Below, piece by piece: positions 35,001 to 46,406 of a DNA stretch of 64,000 bases. The translations under genes and the position numbers were made by a program. Numbering within the stretch: position 1 is the first letter of the stretch; each line of letters opens with the position of its first letter. The DNA is taken from the NCBI GenBank assembly GCA_028583415.1, contig CM053267.1:53210914-53274913 (forward strand). Direction: 5' to 3'. The notes under the pieces are model-generated. The model did not search any database and was not told the DNA's origin. It saw nothing but the letters and a program-made list of their open reading frames with translations. Source of the DNA: Protea cynaroides. Taxonomy: Eukaryota; Streptophyta; Magnoliopsida; Proteales; Proteaceae.

Positions 35001-37353
35001 CTAATCCTATCTATTAAATTGATCAACATGGATTTATCTATGTCGCATATGCCTTTGTCTCATCTCTTGCCCCTCATTAAATCTCACGCTGCTTCTACAG
35101 GGTATCCAAGTCATTGTTGATGACTCAGGAGGTTTTTCCAGTTTAGCTTCAGATTTCTTAGAGAACATTGCAGATGACTACACAAACACTCCAGTTTTGC
35201 TTTATTCTGCACGAGGTCCTGGCAGTTATATGAAAAATACAAGTCAGAAAGAATCCATCTCAAGAGCTCTTCATGATGCGATCTCATTTTCAAGATTATC
35301 GGCCTTCTGCAATTTGATTGTACCCATTGGATTACCTTTCCTAAGTCAAAGTAAGAACTCGTGTACATCAATTATTTCTCATGTAGCTAGGTGGATACTT
35401 CTCTATACACTGCTGTATCTTTATGTGCTTTAACACAAGCGTTTTGAGCTTTTAACTTCCATTTTCCAGAAATCTTAAGTTGTATGACATCTTACAGAAG
35501 AAATGAATTCAATATTTTGATGGACTTTCTGTGTTCTTGATGCACTTTATTATTTCAATATGTACTAAAGGTAATTACGTATTTTGACATTGAATGCTTT
35601 TCTACTTGGATAACCACAAGAAAATGCTCATATATGGATGGACTAGTTTTAATGTTTTGCTTAAGGAATTCCATGTTCGTTATCTCTGCATGTTCGTTAT
35701 ACTTTTGATTTATCTTTTGTTTATTGGTGTGAAGGTAAGGTGTCTAACTTTCTCCGCATAGAAGACTCGAAGCCTTACCATTGCAGTGCGGTTTATGCTG
35801 CTGCCCTGCACTCCATGAGTCTTCCATTCCGTATGGAGCAGCTTGGGCCCAATGAAATATTAGATGTTTCTGGTGTGGTGGATTTTAATGGGGTCATACA
35901 AATGTTAGCTGGTCAAGCCAGGCAAAATATGGTGGCCACTCTGGATGTTGCAATGCCAGCTCCTCCTCTGACTGGTATTTATGTCCCTGTTGTTCACTTG
36001 GCCTATGTTCTTTTAAATTGGGAAGTTCTTTATGTGTCTTCTGTGTCTTGAATACAGGTGAACAAAAAAAACAATCTCTGCAAGAGAGTTTGCATTCCTT
36101 GACACCAGAGGTTGCAGAGGATGTGGAAGACATGTATGCAGTAGAGCACCTGACCATTCATGGAGCCCTCAGATCAGGTTATTCTTTGGAATTTTTGTTT
36201 TCCGTTATGCCAGTTAATTATTTGCTTTGCTTTACTTTTTCTTGACCTAGTAATCCACACCATGCTCCAAAAAATAGTTACCATGGATCACTGGCCTTTG
36301 CTTGTACTGATTGAATGAAACATAGGGAAGGTTACATGATGCAAGTTTTTGTGCTTTGCTGACCTACATTTTTTGGCCCTTGATGTGCACCCACACTGGG
36401 TGAATCGAGACACCGATAACAATGTGGCCTGTAAATTCTTGGTCTTTGGGATTGGGATTCTTTTTCTTTCATCTTGGGACCTTATAGGACAGGCCCATAG
36501 AACCCATGGCTAAAAAACATGAGATCTAAGCTCTCTGTGGACTGAGGGATAACACTGAACTCGTTGGTTAGAATGTTCTGAGAGCAATTGCAGTGGATGT
36601 TTAAAATTTAATGCTACAATTCCAATTTAATCTTTGTTGTAGTCGGGGCCAAGGCTTGTCCCCATACTCATAAAGGTGTGAAAGTCCTAAGATAATACCA
36701 AGGATTAGGATCTGAGACAAAATTCTTTGCTAAAAGAATAGAAATCTATGAGACCCAGCCGTTTGATGGCATTTGTTTTGTTGGTTTTGTTTTTGGGTTG
36801 GTACACTGGATTAAGCATATGCTTTCTAATGCGATATGTAACTAATCAAATACCAATATAGTAATTCCAATAATGCATTATAATCTGATGGTTTATGTGG
36901 TCTGCAGGAACTAATCGGGCCACAATTTCTGAAGTACAGGATTCAGTCTATGCTGCTGCTCAAAATTCACTGACATTACCGAGGTTCTCACATCTTTCTG
37001 TAGCTCAGTGCCCTCTCCCGATACCCCTGCCTTTTCCTTCAATCATGGGGAACCTTGTAGGCCAACATGGGGAGATTCTGGGCAGCCCAGTATCTGGGTC
37101 TAGAAGGGGATCACTTGATGTCCATTCTATCCCTATGGCAGCAAGATTGCGTTCTAGCAATGCGATCTTGCCATTCATTGAAAAGCGATCGGTCAATCTT
37201 CACAGGTTTGGGATTAATAGGGGAGCTCGAGGCTCTGAGCTACTCCGTAGTTGGGGTTTTGGCAAGGATGACTTAGAGGACATGGGAGAAGGGTACTCTA
37301 AGATGATTAAGACTTTGGATCCGCATTCCCTAGTATCCTCTGATTCAGAATAA
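20086..37353 (+). CDS. DML1: Misato homologue (DML1/MSTO1 family), nine coding exons
   Basis: Coding exons: 20086-20157, 21387-21488, 27302-27347, 31164-31239, 33198-33564, 35101-35350, 35735-35974, 36058-36177, 36908-37353. They total 1,719 bp, giving 572 aa plus TAA. Every intron is GT..AG and phases agree at each junction. The N-terminus (MKEIVTIQLGGFANFVGSHFWN) is the diagnostic misato/tubulin-like start, followed by DELLGLAEDP. The misato segment II region spans roughly residues 2-115. The tubulin-like domain follows, with YHPRSLYEL, GIQVIVDDSGGFSSLA and YSARGPGSY. The length fits the plant family. Animal and fly members act in mitochondrial distribution and tubulin/chaperonin biology; the plant role is poorly defined. 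The start ATG is the only one in frame before the conserved motif. Introns make up 90% of the 17.3-kb span and carry transposons. No coding lesion is seen. Confidence 0.95.
22347..22460 (+). mobile_element. 5'-truncated tRNA-derived SINE
   Basis: It starts at a box-B-like GGTTCGAATCTTGG (22350) and continues with GGACTAAGGCTGTGTACATT, then a GCAGTAGCAGGTGCCT and GGGACGCCCTTTGG tail. These match the 3' half of the intact SINE at 63573-63740 (GGTTAAGGCTGCGTACATTC, TTAGCGGGAGCC). The box-A half is missing. Confidence 0.7.
24803..24914. repeat. 56-bp tandem duplication in a misato intron
   Basis: Two near-identical copies (24803-24858, 24859-24914) of a unit containing GGAGAACTGAGTACTGCAGT and GTTAATAAACAT. 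The near identity implies a recent duplication. Confidence 0.9.
26060..26727. mobile_element. GGGTGTCAA-family TIR element (copy 2) in a misato intron
   Basis: The ends are inverted repeats AAGGGTGTCAA and TTGACACCCTT. The interior is rich in CGGTTTGGTT/AACCAAACCG words, is partly self-complementary and is non-coding. I see no clear target duplication. Confidence 0.65.
28369..28448. repeat. Low-complexity tract: (CT)n, poly-C, poly-A
   Basis: CT dinucleotides (about 28376-28400), then a C run broken by one G, then a run of mostly A. Overlapping ORFs in three frames arise only from this composition. Confidence 0.9.
28998..29333. repeat. 168-bp tandem duplication in a misato intron
   Basis: Copy 1 is 28998-29165 and copy 2 is 29166-29333. 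They share TAGAGCAGGACCAATAAGAA at the start and GGATGCTCTGTTTGGTAC near the end, with only a few differences. It lies in the intron between coding exons 3 and 4. Confidence 0.92.
30958..30988. repeat. (AAAT)n microsatellite
   Basis: About seven to eight AAAT/AATA units in the intron between misato coding exons 3 and 4. Confidence 0.9.
31486..32791. mobile_element. Mutator-like non-autonomous element A in a misato intron
   Basis: About 105-bp terminal inverted repeats with few mismatches: left GGGAAAATTTCAGCTACCAC and right its complement GCTGAAATTTTCCC. Each arm repeats the word TACCACCCAAGTT. It is flanked on both sides by T runs (31475-31485 and 32792-32801), so a 9-10 bp T target duplication is possible but not provable. 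Subterminal CCGTTAGTTGCTGATGTCAG is shared with element B at 52875-54711. The interior has CT tracts and short ORFs (one from ATG 31743) without a recognised family. It lies between coding exons 4 and 5. Confidence 0.78.
34023..34172. repeat. 75-bp tandem duplication in a misato intron
   Basis: Two copies with a 75-bp period of a unit starting TTGATATTTAATTCTTTTGC. They differ at only two or three positions. It lies in the intron between coding exons 5 and 6. Confidence 0.9.
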
Positions 37354-37599
37354 GATTTCAGTCAAGTATATATCCGTTTTGTGTTTAAACTCTTCTATGT
37401 ATAGTTTGTAACATAACATGTGTGTTAATCAGTGAGAAGAAAGTCTCCACCTTTAACAAAATTTTGACCAGAATATGAAGTCTTTTATCTGTTAATCTTG
37501 GTTCTCTCTCTAGAAACAAAACAACTCTTGGCCATCTTGGTTCTCTCCAGAAACAGAACTACTACATTTAAATGCCGGCTTAGCAAAGGGAAATGGGTG

Positions 37600-38005
37600 T
37601 ATTGCAGTATTATATGTAAATTTATGGTTAGGATTTAATTAATCAAAATAATTGAGTATTATTTAGCAAAAACAATGATGATGCAATAATAAGTTGGATT
37701 TAGGAATAACCATGGATGTTAAACTATATGGTTTGAATTGGATTGTTTGGAGTAGGTTAAGTGCATCTATGACCAATCTTTACCTTTTGAGGTTATTTCT
37801 CAGCCTATTAAGGAAGATATCATCTTTTTGATTTAGAATTGTGTTCCTTGTCAAGTTTCTTTTGGTCCAAGGGAAACCAATGATACAGCTCACACTTTGA
37901 CTAGGAAAGCTGAGTCTTTTTTGGGGAAGATTTCTCCTTAATCTTTGTAAGGATGAAGCCTTGGTTGTATCCTGTGTTTAATTATTCAGTAGATATTTGT
38001 TTTAT

Positions 38006-38038
<33 letters not shown>
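37600..38038 (+). mobile_element. 5'-truncated LINE 3' end (RNase H tail) after the misato gene
   Basis: The plus frame at about 37843-37941 reads VSFGPRETNDTAHTLTRKA, the end of a plant LINE RNase H domain, then a stop, a short 3' UTR and a 30-base A run (38009-38038). The 5' limit is not clear; I estimate 37600. The element lies within 300-650 bp of the misato stop codon. Confidence 0.7.
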
Positions 38039-38039
<1 letters not shown>

Positions 38040-38495
38040 TCAAAACTGAATCATTTATTAACGATAAAGATACTTATCAAAATTGATTATTAATCAGTTT
38101 TGATTTTTGATTTTTTAAACTGTTTTAATGCTAGGAGGAAGAGGAAGAGAATTAGCAACAAATAAAGGGAAAGCCAAAGAAAATATTAAAATAATTTTAA
38201 TCATATATGAAATTAGATTTACAATTTTAAAAAATTAAAAAAAAATATTTCTAAATAAATATAGACATTTAGCAATAAGGGATTAAAGTAAAGTTTACTC
38301 AGTTTTAAAGGTTCTAAACAGTCGGTTTAAACAATTTTATTTTTTAAACCAGAATCAAATCGTTTAATTAAACAGTTTCATTTTTTAAACTAGAATTGAG
38401 TCGTTTAATAATCAGTTTCACGGTTTCGATTTAATTGATTCGGTTCGATTTTGTTACACGGTTCGATTTGATTTTATTTTTGATACCCTTACTTT
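38040..38495. repeat. Degenerate CGGTTTAA-rich repeat
   Basis: AT-rich sequence with recurring TCGTTTAAT, CAGTTTCA and GATTCGGTTCGATTTTG words, ending TTTTTGATACCCTTAC. That ending resembles the right end of the AAGGGTGT..ACACCCTT family. The left end is missing where the LINE poly-A begins, so it is probably truncated. Confidence 0.5.
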
Positions 38496-38805
38496 TGAGG
38501 TTATGAATTATGATTTATGATACATGTATTTGAAAATGTAATTCTATAACAACTTGCCAAATCAACATATTATACGGGTTGATCTATATGATGAAGGGTT
38601 TTACATTCATTCCACAGATCAAGTTCCGACCCAAAAAAAAATTAAATATGATGCCTTGTAAGTGAATTCAAAGTGGCACAAAATTTACAAAAATGCTATA
38701 AGATGCAAAAGCAACCCATTTTAAAATTTCCAGTCAAAACGGAAAGAGATTTATGCCTTTCTGAAGGTGAGATACTCCAGAACATGTCCTCCTTAACGAG
38801 GATTG

Positions 38806-38934
38806 AAATCCTCTCCCGCGCGCCAGCCCGCCAGCCAAACATCTGACGGGCTGGAATACATCGGTATGTGTGCCGATGTATTCCAGCCCATCAGATGGTT
38901 GGCTGACAGACTAGCGCGCTCGGGAGAGGATTTT
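38806..38934. repeat. Snap-back hairpin element with ~62-bp arms
   Basis: The left arm runs from AAATCCTCTCCCGCGCGC to GGGCTGGAATACATCGG. The right arm mirrors it, from CCGATGTATTCCAGCCC to GCGCGCTCGGGAGAGGATTT. The loop is only a few bases. RNA from either strand would fold into a long stem. It has no coding capacity. Confidence 0.9.
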
Positions 38935-39846
38935 TTTGCCCTTAACTGAGGGCAGACCAGCCAACTTTTTCCTTTGTTTTTTAATGGTTCTCACTTCCCA
39001 ATCTTTCCAGCGAAGCACCCGAAAAAACCGGATAATTCTTATTTCAGTCTAGCAAACAACCTGAAACACTAGATGGTTGCCTTTCCAGGGATCTGCCAGT
39101 TACCAAGTACCTATGGCAGGCAGCAGTTCCACAGGAGAGGATTTTAGCAGGCTGAGTCACAAAGAGCACAAAATGCTAACCCTATCCCACCGAGATTCAA
39201 ACCTAACTGAGAATAGCTGATAAATTAACAAAGCAAAAGAAGGTAAGTATGAATGCTGATTGGCACTTTGGATCAGGCATAGTTAACTGAAGTTTAACTA
39301 ATTAGTATCTGTTAACGAGGAGGTTTCAGCATTGTGAATCTCTGCACTCAGCCCTAGAAGTCCTCATATGTATTGCAGAGACCAGTAGTTAAACACCACA
39401 GGATGAATCAGTCAGATTATAAATAAGAGAGACCAACATCTAAAACTGAAAAACTGATATTATCAACTTCATTTGACAAGTCAAAAAACCTGTACACACA
39501 AAAGCTCTTTAAATTGTTATGGTCCAAGAGTAGAAAGAGGAAGATTTCAATGTACCTCCAAGAAACAATGCAGCACAATTACAATCAATGGGAGGCAAGA
39601 AAACCACAAAATCTAACAGCACCACCAACCCGCTATATCTGAGGAAGCTTCTATGATAAGACAGATAATTAGAAAGAGAGAAGAAAGAATGGATACAAAG
39701 ATGAAAGCTGAGCTAAAACTGGCCTAGATTACTACATAAATGAACAATATCACAAGATAACCACAATGATATTCAATGTAAGCCAGGCCCCTTTTCAGGC
39801 ACAACTCAAAGAACCCTACTGCAATTTTCCTCAGCAGTCAATTAAA

Positions 39847-42800
39847 TTATGTCTTCTTCTGAGGAGCTTTGGAAGGAGGAAGTGTTCCGAAGACCCTGTC
39901 CCATAGCGAAGATGTTATCCCAAAGCCCTTATCTTGAATTCTAAAGTGATGGTTCATGTGATACTTCTGGAAAAACAGAACAAAGGAACCGCAACCATCA
40001 GCATGAAAAAATTAAAAGATCCATTATTTTATCATTCTAGAAATCAAATATTCATCTACTGAAGGATAGTTTTGCACAGGTAAACGAGGGAAAACCTTGC
40101 ACTGAATAATAGTGTAGATGCAGAATGTCATCCATGGATGATGGGGTTAGAGCTGATTTACAAGACTGGCTAGGCCCTTAAACTCGTTCTCTAAATACGA
40201 CTGCGAATTCAATCAGTTTTTTTTAGGGATGTGAGGGGGGAGGGGAAAAAAGAAGTTGCATATTTATAAAAATGGTGCACCTTTTGAGGATTCTTTAAAA
40301 AATCAACAAATAGGAGCAAATTCTGACAAATAAACCTTTCATACTAGTTTGTATAAGATGGCATCCATGAAGCATAAACCTTGGGACCAAGTTTGTATAG
40401 GACAATATGACTAATGCCTAATGTGGGAGCATCTCCTTCTTCAAAGGATGTTGAGACATTATTTTGGTCTAGTTCAATCACTTGTCTCTGAGACACTCTT
40501 CAGAAGGTCAAAACCAAAGATCAAGGTGCCGGTTTCGAGGCCTGTTTCGATCAGGCTCGAAACCGGCACAACTCGTCAAAACCACCGAAACCAGGCTGAA
40601 ACTTGGTATTTTCTCCCAGCTTTATTGACTCCATGGTTTCGAGGCTTAAATATGTTTTTTTTTGTCTGATTTTTTTGGTGTACCCTATTTAAACCATTTT
40701 ACACCTATTTCTAATGTTAGTTTGCAAAAAAGACATAGAAAATAGCTACATGTGGTGTGGACCAATGTTTGGTAGTGTATGCTGAAATAATATACAAATG
40801 TCACAATGTGCTAAGTTACCAACTACTAAGCCACTAATTAACAGCATTCATTAAAAATTAACACATTGATGATTGAACTTAGAAATTAGAAATCCCACCA
40901 ATTAGTTTCATGTTGAGCTTCGTGATACATTTAAACCACGTGCAACATACCACTAATGGTGGCGATAACGCTCCTCAAATTGCAGCATGTATGTATTCCA
41001 GGACATGTTATCACTCCAACTGTTTTGACTAACATTCACGTACTTTTAACATGATTTGACCGAATTGTAACTTCTTTAATATAGCTCGGATTCAAGCAAT
41101 CTCGAATTCGTTGCAAAGCTAACATAATCAGCTTTCCAACAAAACTGAGATTGCTTAAATCCGAGTTATAATGAATGAGTTACACTCCGGTCAAACCTTG
41201 TTCGGAGTACGCAAATGCTGTTTAAAGTCGTTTGAATGTAAACAATTTGTTGGGCATCAAAACAAGAAATTATTTTGGTGCACTCTTGGTTTTTAGTGAT
41301 GCTTTACTATAGTAAGATTTATGAAATTTTTATATTTGGAAAAAGACCTAGCATTTGGAAGTTGAAAATCGCCCCCATACAAAAAAATACAGTTTTTGTT
41401 CTTGAATTGGAGAGTTGATTTTTTATTCTTATGGGATTTGAATTTTAGACTATTTTTATTGGATTCAAATTGGGGGGGGGGTTCCTTGTTTATGAATAAT
41501 ATCTTAAGTAAATGAAATATAAAATTAAAGAAACATTTACTTAAATGATATTAGTCATAAATAAGTACTGTCTGATGACTGTCAATAAGGTTTCAACTAG
41601 TTTCGACACTTTGATATAGACCCTGGTTCACTTTATGGGTCGAAACCTACCGAAACCTTGTATAATCCAGTTTCGAGCCTGGGATTCGTCTCGCCTAGGC
41701 TCGAAACCGAGATATCTCGGTCGAAACCTTAAGTTTCGGTCAAAACACATCACTGAGGTCAGGAACTAAATCTCGGTTATGATGCTGGTTCTGGCCAGGC
41801 CAAAAACCGATACGTGCCGGATCTTGTTTTAAGATTTCGACACTGGGTTTTTGACCTTGGACCTCCCTGGGCTGAAACGCAGGTCAAAACATGCATGGGT
41901 TTCGACCATGAAATTTGATCCTGGGTTTCATTTCGACCAGGCTGGAAACCGACACAATTCGGAGATTTCAGTCAGTTTTGATTGAAACCTAGAACCATGA
42001 TTTAGGTTGTACTTGAAAGCTTATTCATTCAGCTTACAATGAGACCAAGATCTTGCAAATCAGACCTGTTTATGCAAAGCCAACGCCAGGTTACCAGAGA
42101 AGTGTTATGCTGTGAGTCTGCGACAGAGATCCCATTTTTAAAACCAAGTCAATAGGAGAAAAAGGTTGCTTTCTATTTTCTTTACCTGGGGTGCAATCAA
42201 GACAGTTGCTAAATTTTTGTAACTCAAATCTAGGTAGTTAAGATCATATAATAGGTAACAAATTAGAAAGTTGTTCATAGAGTTTGGCTCAGTAAGTTGA
42301 GAGAGAGAGAGTAGGAAAATATTATGTTTCAAGGCATTGTCACTTATATAAAGGCAAGTGAGCTGTCCAAGCTTAGTACTTGAATTGTTATTTGCTTATT
42401 GAACTGAAGTTGTGGTGTTGCTCTATTTTATTGCACTTGTGGTTGATGGCCTTGAGTTCTGGAGCTAGTCGTTTTTTGCACTACACCCTAGGTAAGTTGT
42501 AGCTTATCTTGTTATTTCTCTCTCCTTCTCTTAATTTTCTTCTCTTCGGTCTACATCCATGCTATTGGGTCTACTAAGTTTAAAATGTTTGATAGCTAGG
42601 ACAAGAATAGTAGTTCCAATTAATAAAATACTAACGATAATTCCAAGTCTCATTAACCGGCACATGTGCCAAACTATCAATACAGGCAGTAAAAAGGGCT
42701 TCCTTCAGTCTTATTATAACAACAAATTCCTTTTCAATAGATTATACCATATAAAAAAAATCTATTGAACTTATTACTCACCTTCAGCTTCCGAGGCACT

Positions 42801-45361
42801 TCTGTGGATGGCCGTCCGTGGTGGAGGTAGTAGTGGGTAACGTCGTACATTACATAGCCCAGCATGCCGCCACCAAACAAAGCAGGTGTAGAAGAAGGAG
42901 TTGTAAAAAGTCTAAGCAGTTGCCAGAACTAGTAATCACAGGAAACAATAAATCAGAAGAATCATAAAAAGCAAGATCCAAGTGAACAAAGATTTTCGGC
43001 GTGAACATGCCTAGAGAGGTACAAATTGCCTTTATCACCCTAATGCTCTAATACCTACTTAACTGACCAACTTTTATTGGATGGTTGATGATACAAAGGG
43101 AAAAGATTCAATTATGGCCAACCATACAACTTACTTTGGCTTCAAAAATTGACGTTGAGAAATCCCCATTCTCTTATCTATCCAAGACTTAAAATTCTCA
43201 TATCAGCCCTACACTAATTTCAACTAAACTCAACTGAGAGTTAAGGAATAATAAGGTTTTTACAATGCTAGCTACCGACATGACACACCAACCTCCTTTA
43301 CCAGGCTTCGGACTGGTAGCATAAAAACTGGCAGAGTCCAGCCATCCACTGGGTAGTGTCATACATTACATAGCCCAGCATGCCGCCACCAAACAAAACT
43401 GGTGTAGAAGGACTTGTAACAAGTCTAAGCAGTTTCCAGAACTAGTAATCACAGGAAATGATAAATCGGAAGAAACATAAAAAGCAAGATCCAAATGACA
43501 AAGTTTTTCTGTGTGAACATGCCTAGAGAGGAATAAACTCCCTAATGCTCTAATACCTATTTAACTGACCAACTTTTATTGGATGGTTGATGATACAAAA
43601 GGAAAAGATTCAATAATGTCCTGCCATACAACTTAGTTTGGATTCAAAAATTGAAGATGAGCAATACCTCCAAGCAATAGACAGTCAAAGGTGTGGAAGG
43701 GACATACCGGTACAGTTAGGATAGCAGTCGCAGCAGGTGGAAAAACAAGACGTAATCCATCCATAGGGTGCTTATGATGGCAGCCATGAAGAAGATAATG
43801 TATAGTGTTTCCCCTGCAGAAAGAGTTCAATAATGTTTAATACTTCTAGCTATGTCTGTTTACCTGATGAAAGAGAATTATACAAAGAATAATCCAAACA
43901 CAGATATAATTAAAGGGAGGGAGGGAGAAGAGGGAAGAGAGAGAGTACCAATAGCTTTTCGTTTCGATGTGGAAAAGAAAGCGGTGCAAAGTGTATTCTA
44001 GTAATGTCCACACTAAAACCCCAATAGCAACCAGTAGAGACACTTCAAGAAATGTAAGGCCCATGCGGATTGATTTGAAGATGGCCCAAAATACAACTGG
44101 AAGCCAAATGAGAGGAATAACCCACCATTCTGTCTTAGTCAAGAACTGTTTCAAATAGCAAAAGAATCAAACAAGCAATTTCAGGAGAGGAATGAGAGGT
44201 CCAGTTTACCTTTTAAACAAATGAGAGTTCCAAGAAGCGTCACTTATTTATGCCAACCCTAACTAGTTGCTTAATTCATGTGCTCGTGTTCGTGTATGTG
44301 GAAATATGCATGCAATCATACATAGTGATGGGTAATTTTTTTAGTAAGAGAAAATGTAATCCTTATTACGTACTTATTGAGAAAAAATAAAATGTATTAC
44401 CTCCCAGAAGTCACTTGCAAAAAAACGTGGGCCTTCCCTGCTAACAATGGGCTGATGAACCCACTCTTGGTAGGATTCGCCGAGATGACCAACCTATGAT
44501 AGATTTTGAAAGGTTAATATAAAAGAAATACCCAATACAGTGGAATGCAATTAAAAGTTGACAAAAAATGGGGCATCTGGACAAAGAGTGCAACTTGTAT
44601 CAGGCTGGGTTGGGGTACTGTGGAATACTAAATAGGACAAAGCCTGAGGACTGCCCCAATATAGTTCAAATCTGAGTCTGAATATCTTATGGGCCAGCCT
44701 ATGTAGCACCCCAAGTTTAGACTCTAGACCGGAATGCTAATTAATAGTTTTTAATGCAGATAATAAAGCCAGTTTTTGTGTGTTGGGGTTGGGGGGGGGG
44801 GAGAGCTATAAGTAGATTAGTAAACAAAAGAAAATAGAAAACCGAGGAAGATCATGCATTTCTCAGAATACACGTATATGACATAAGATCACCAACCCAC
44901 TAAATGGGATGAAACAGGAGGGATGTAAACCCAGCGATCATATCAGGGATTTTCTAATTCTAATCTGAAACACATGATCCAGTAATCAATGTGACAGGTC
45001 TGAATCAAAAGGTACATGTCATTTTATCAAATCATGTAAGATCATTGCTTTTAGAGCCTTGAAATGGTCATCTTGTTGGATGCTCTCACATCAGATTATC
45101 TGACCCGTCAATGCCTAATGGACTTAGTGGTCCACGCAGATATGAAATTATCCACTGATCCAATCTTTCATCCTTGGACCGCAATTACTTGCAAGATGTT
45201 GATAGAACAAGCACAGCCATTGCACACAATAACATTTTCTAAAACTTCTGGAAAACATGCAGGATTTTCTCAAGGAGAAAAGAAGATAGAGCAAAGGAAT
45301 GAAAAACAACCTGGAAGACAAGAGGTTTGTTCAAGTCCACTGTAAAGCCCTGTGCAACCAT
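39847..45361 (-). CDS. Sphingolipid fatty acid 2-hydroxylase (FAH1/FAH2 type), six coding exons
   Basis: Exons on the minus strand in order: 45361-45311, 44493-44401, 44145-43949, 43813-43708, 42928-42782, 39966-39847. They total 714 bp, giving 237 aa plus TAA, with GT..AG introns and matching phases. The enzyme alpha-hydroxylates the N-acyl chain of ceramides in the ER membrane, using electrons from cytochrome b5. Like other plant members it lacks a fused b5 domain. All di-iron histidine clusters are present: HRFLFH (102-107), HGCHH (123-127), HYYLHH (181-186) and YHMNHH (200-205). Hydrophobic segments fall near 56-68 and 83-97. It starts MVAQGFTVDLNKP, typical of the family. The last intron (39967-42781) and the leader intron carry repeats. 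A broken duplicate of exon 5 lies at 43298-43441. Confidence 0.95.
40500..42000. repeat. Degenerate GGTTTCGA/TCGAAACC repeats in the last FAH intron
   Basis: Clusters at 40520-40630 and 41600-41995 are rich in TCGAAACC and its complement, for example GCCGGTTTCGAGGCCTG and GCTCGAAACCGG as an inverted pair near 40530-40565. The segment between them is AT-rich and includes a G run at 41474. The two clusters may be the ends of one decayed element of about 1.5 kb. No coding sequence. Confidence 0.5.
43298..43441 (-). pseudogene. Truncated duplicate of FAH coding exon 5
   Basis: The region 43346-43667 repeats 42833-43160 (exon plus upstream intron) at high identity. The duplicate keeps the same acceptor (TGATTACTAG) and starts FWKLLRLVTSPSTPVLFGGG, against FWQLLRLFTTPSSTPALFGG in the used exon. 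After GYVMYD it diverges into unrelated sequence (TTQWMAGL) and meets a TAA at 43298-43300. It therefore lacks the HYYLHH box and the normal donor site. Inclusion would truncate the enzyme before two of its four histidine clusters. It lies in the intron between coding exons 4 and 5. Confidence 0.88.
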
Positions 45362-45845
45362 CTTGGCACCTTAGTATGTAACTGTAGATGTATTAAAATG
45401 AAAAAAATAGTTTAAATGTCAAATATATATATATAAAAAAAAAATTAAAAAAAGAAGAAAAAAAAGAAGAGGACTATACATCAATGCTGTAAGGAAAATA
45501 CTTTATTAGGATCTTTTGTTTTGATTTGACATTCTCCTTTTGCTTCGGGAAGTTGGAGAATATGAGTGGAGTTGGGATGTTAGGGGTGTTGGGAAAAATG
45601 AAATATGTAGGGAACCATTTCTTTTTTATCTTTTCCGCATGATCTTTATTGAATAGTAAGGGGGACAAATCGGAATAGGACTCTACCCCACAACTTAGAT
45701 AAATAATAAATCTCCATATTTTCATTCTTCCTGTCCATATTTTTAGGCCCCATTAAAGAGGCTTATTAAAAAGAAAAAAGAAAAAAAAATTAAACCAAAG
45801 GCCAAACTCAAGGCTTATTTCCACAAAATAAGCCCATTTATGTGA

Positions 45846-45869
45846 GTTATAGGTATTAATTCTCCTCTG

Positions 45870-45900
<31 letters not shown>
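45846..45900. repeat. A-rich tract in the FAH leader intron
   Basis: A run of about 30 A residues (45870-45900) follows GCTTA. It may be the poly-A end of a retroposed fragment, but no recognisable retroposon body precedes it. Confidence 0.6.
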
Positions 45901-45903
<3 letters not shown>

Positions 45904-46043
45904 ACCACGAACTTTGTAGTGTTATCGAATCAAACCTGCATGATCATCCTTCAATCTGAAGTAGAGTTTTGACATTCCTCAACCACAAAGAAGGAAATAA
46001 GCAACTCTCTACAGTCCTTCCATAGCCTTGTACTAATTAATGT

Positions 46044-46406
46044 GGTTCTAGGTCACCTTAGGTTTAGGTTACATAAGCCAACAGAAAACCAGATCGCAGA
46101 CTAAGGAAGTTTTCCAGAATTCAGGAGCAAAGCAATTAAATAAAGTCAAAAACTTAGATCTGAATAAAACCCTGGTCGAAAGCTAATTTAATATGGATGA
46201 ATTTTTTCCAAGCTACCAAAATCTCGATATCTTGAAGAAAATAATTCTTAATTCTCCTATATTAAATTAGCCTTCAACTAGGATTTATTCAGATCTGAGT
46301 TTCTGATTTTGTATAGTGGAATATTTCCTGAATTCTGAAAAGTTTCCTTAATCTGCAATCTGATTTCTGTTGGTTCTGTAACCTAAACCTTAGGTGACCT
46401 AGAACA
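46044..46406. mobile_element. Fold-back MITE in the FAH leader intron
   Basis: About 360 bp with arms of roughly 150 bp. Left GTTCTAGGTCACCTTAGGTT continues through ACAGAAAACCAGAT. Right is the complement, ending CTTAGGTGACCTAGAAC. Further in, TAATTTAATAT near 46184 pairs with ATATTAAATTA near 46258, so most of the element can form one hairpin. It has no coding capacity. Confidence 0.85.

Noticed and set aside
36895..37353. Independent 152-aa gene
   Set aside because: It is the last misato exon (36908-37353) with a chance ATG just before the splice acceptor.
39847..45361. A cytochrome-b5-fused fatty acid hydroxylase
   Set aside because: The reconstructed 237-aa product starts MVAQGF and has no haem-binding HPGG motif; it is the short plant type.
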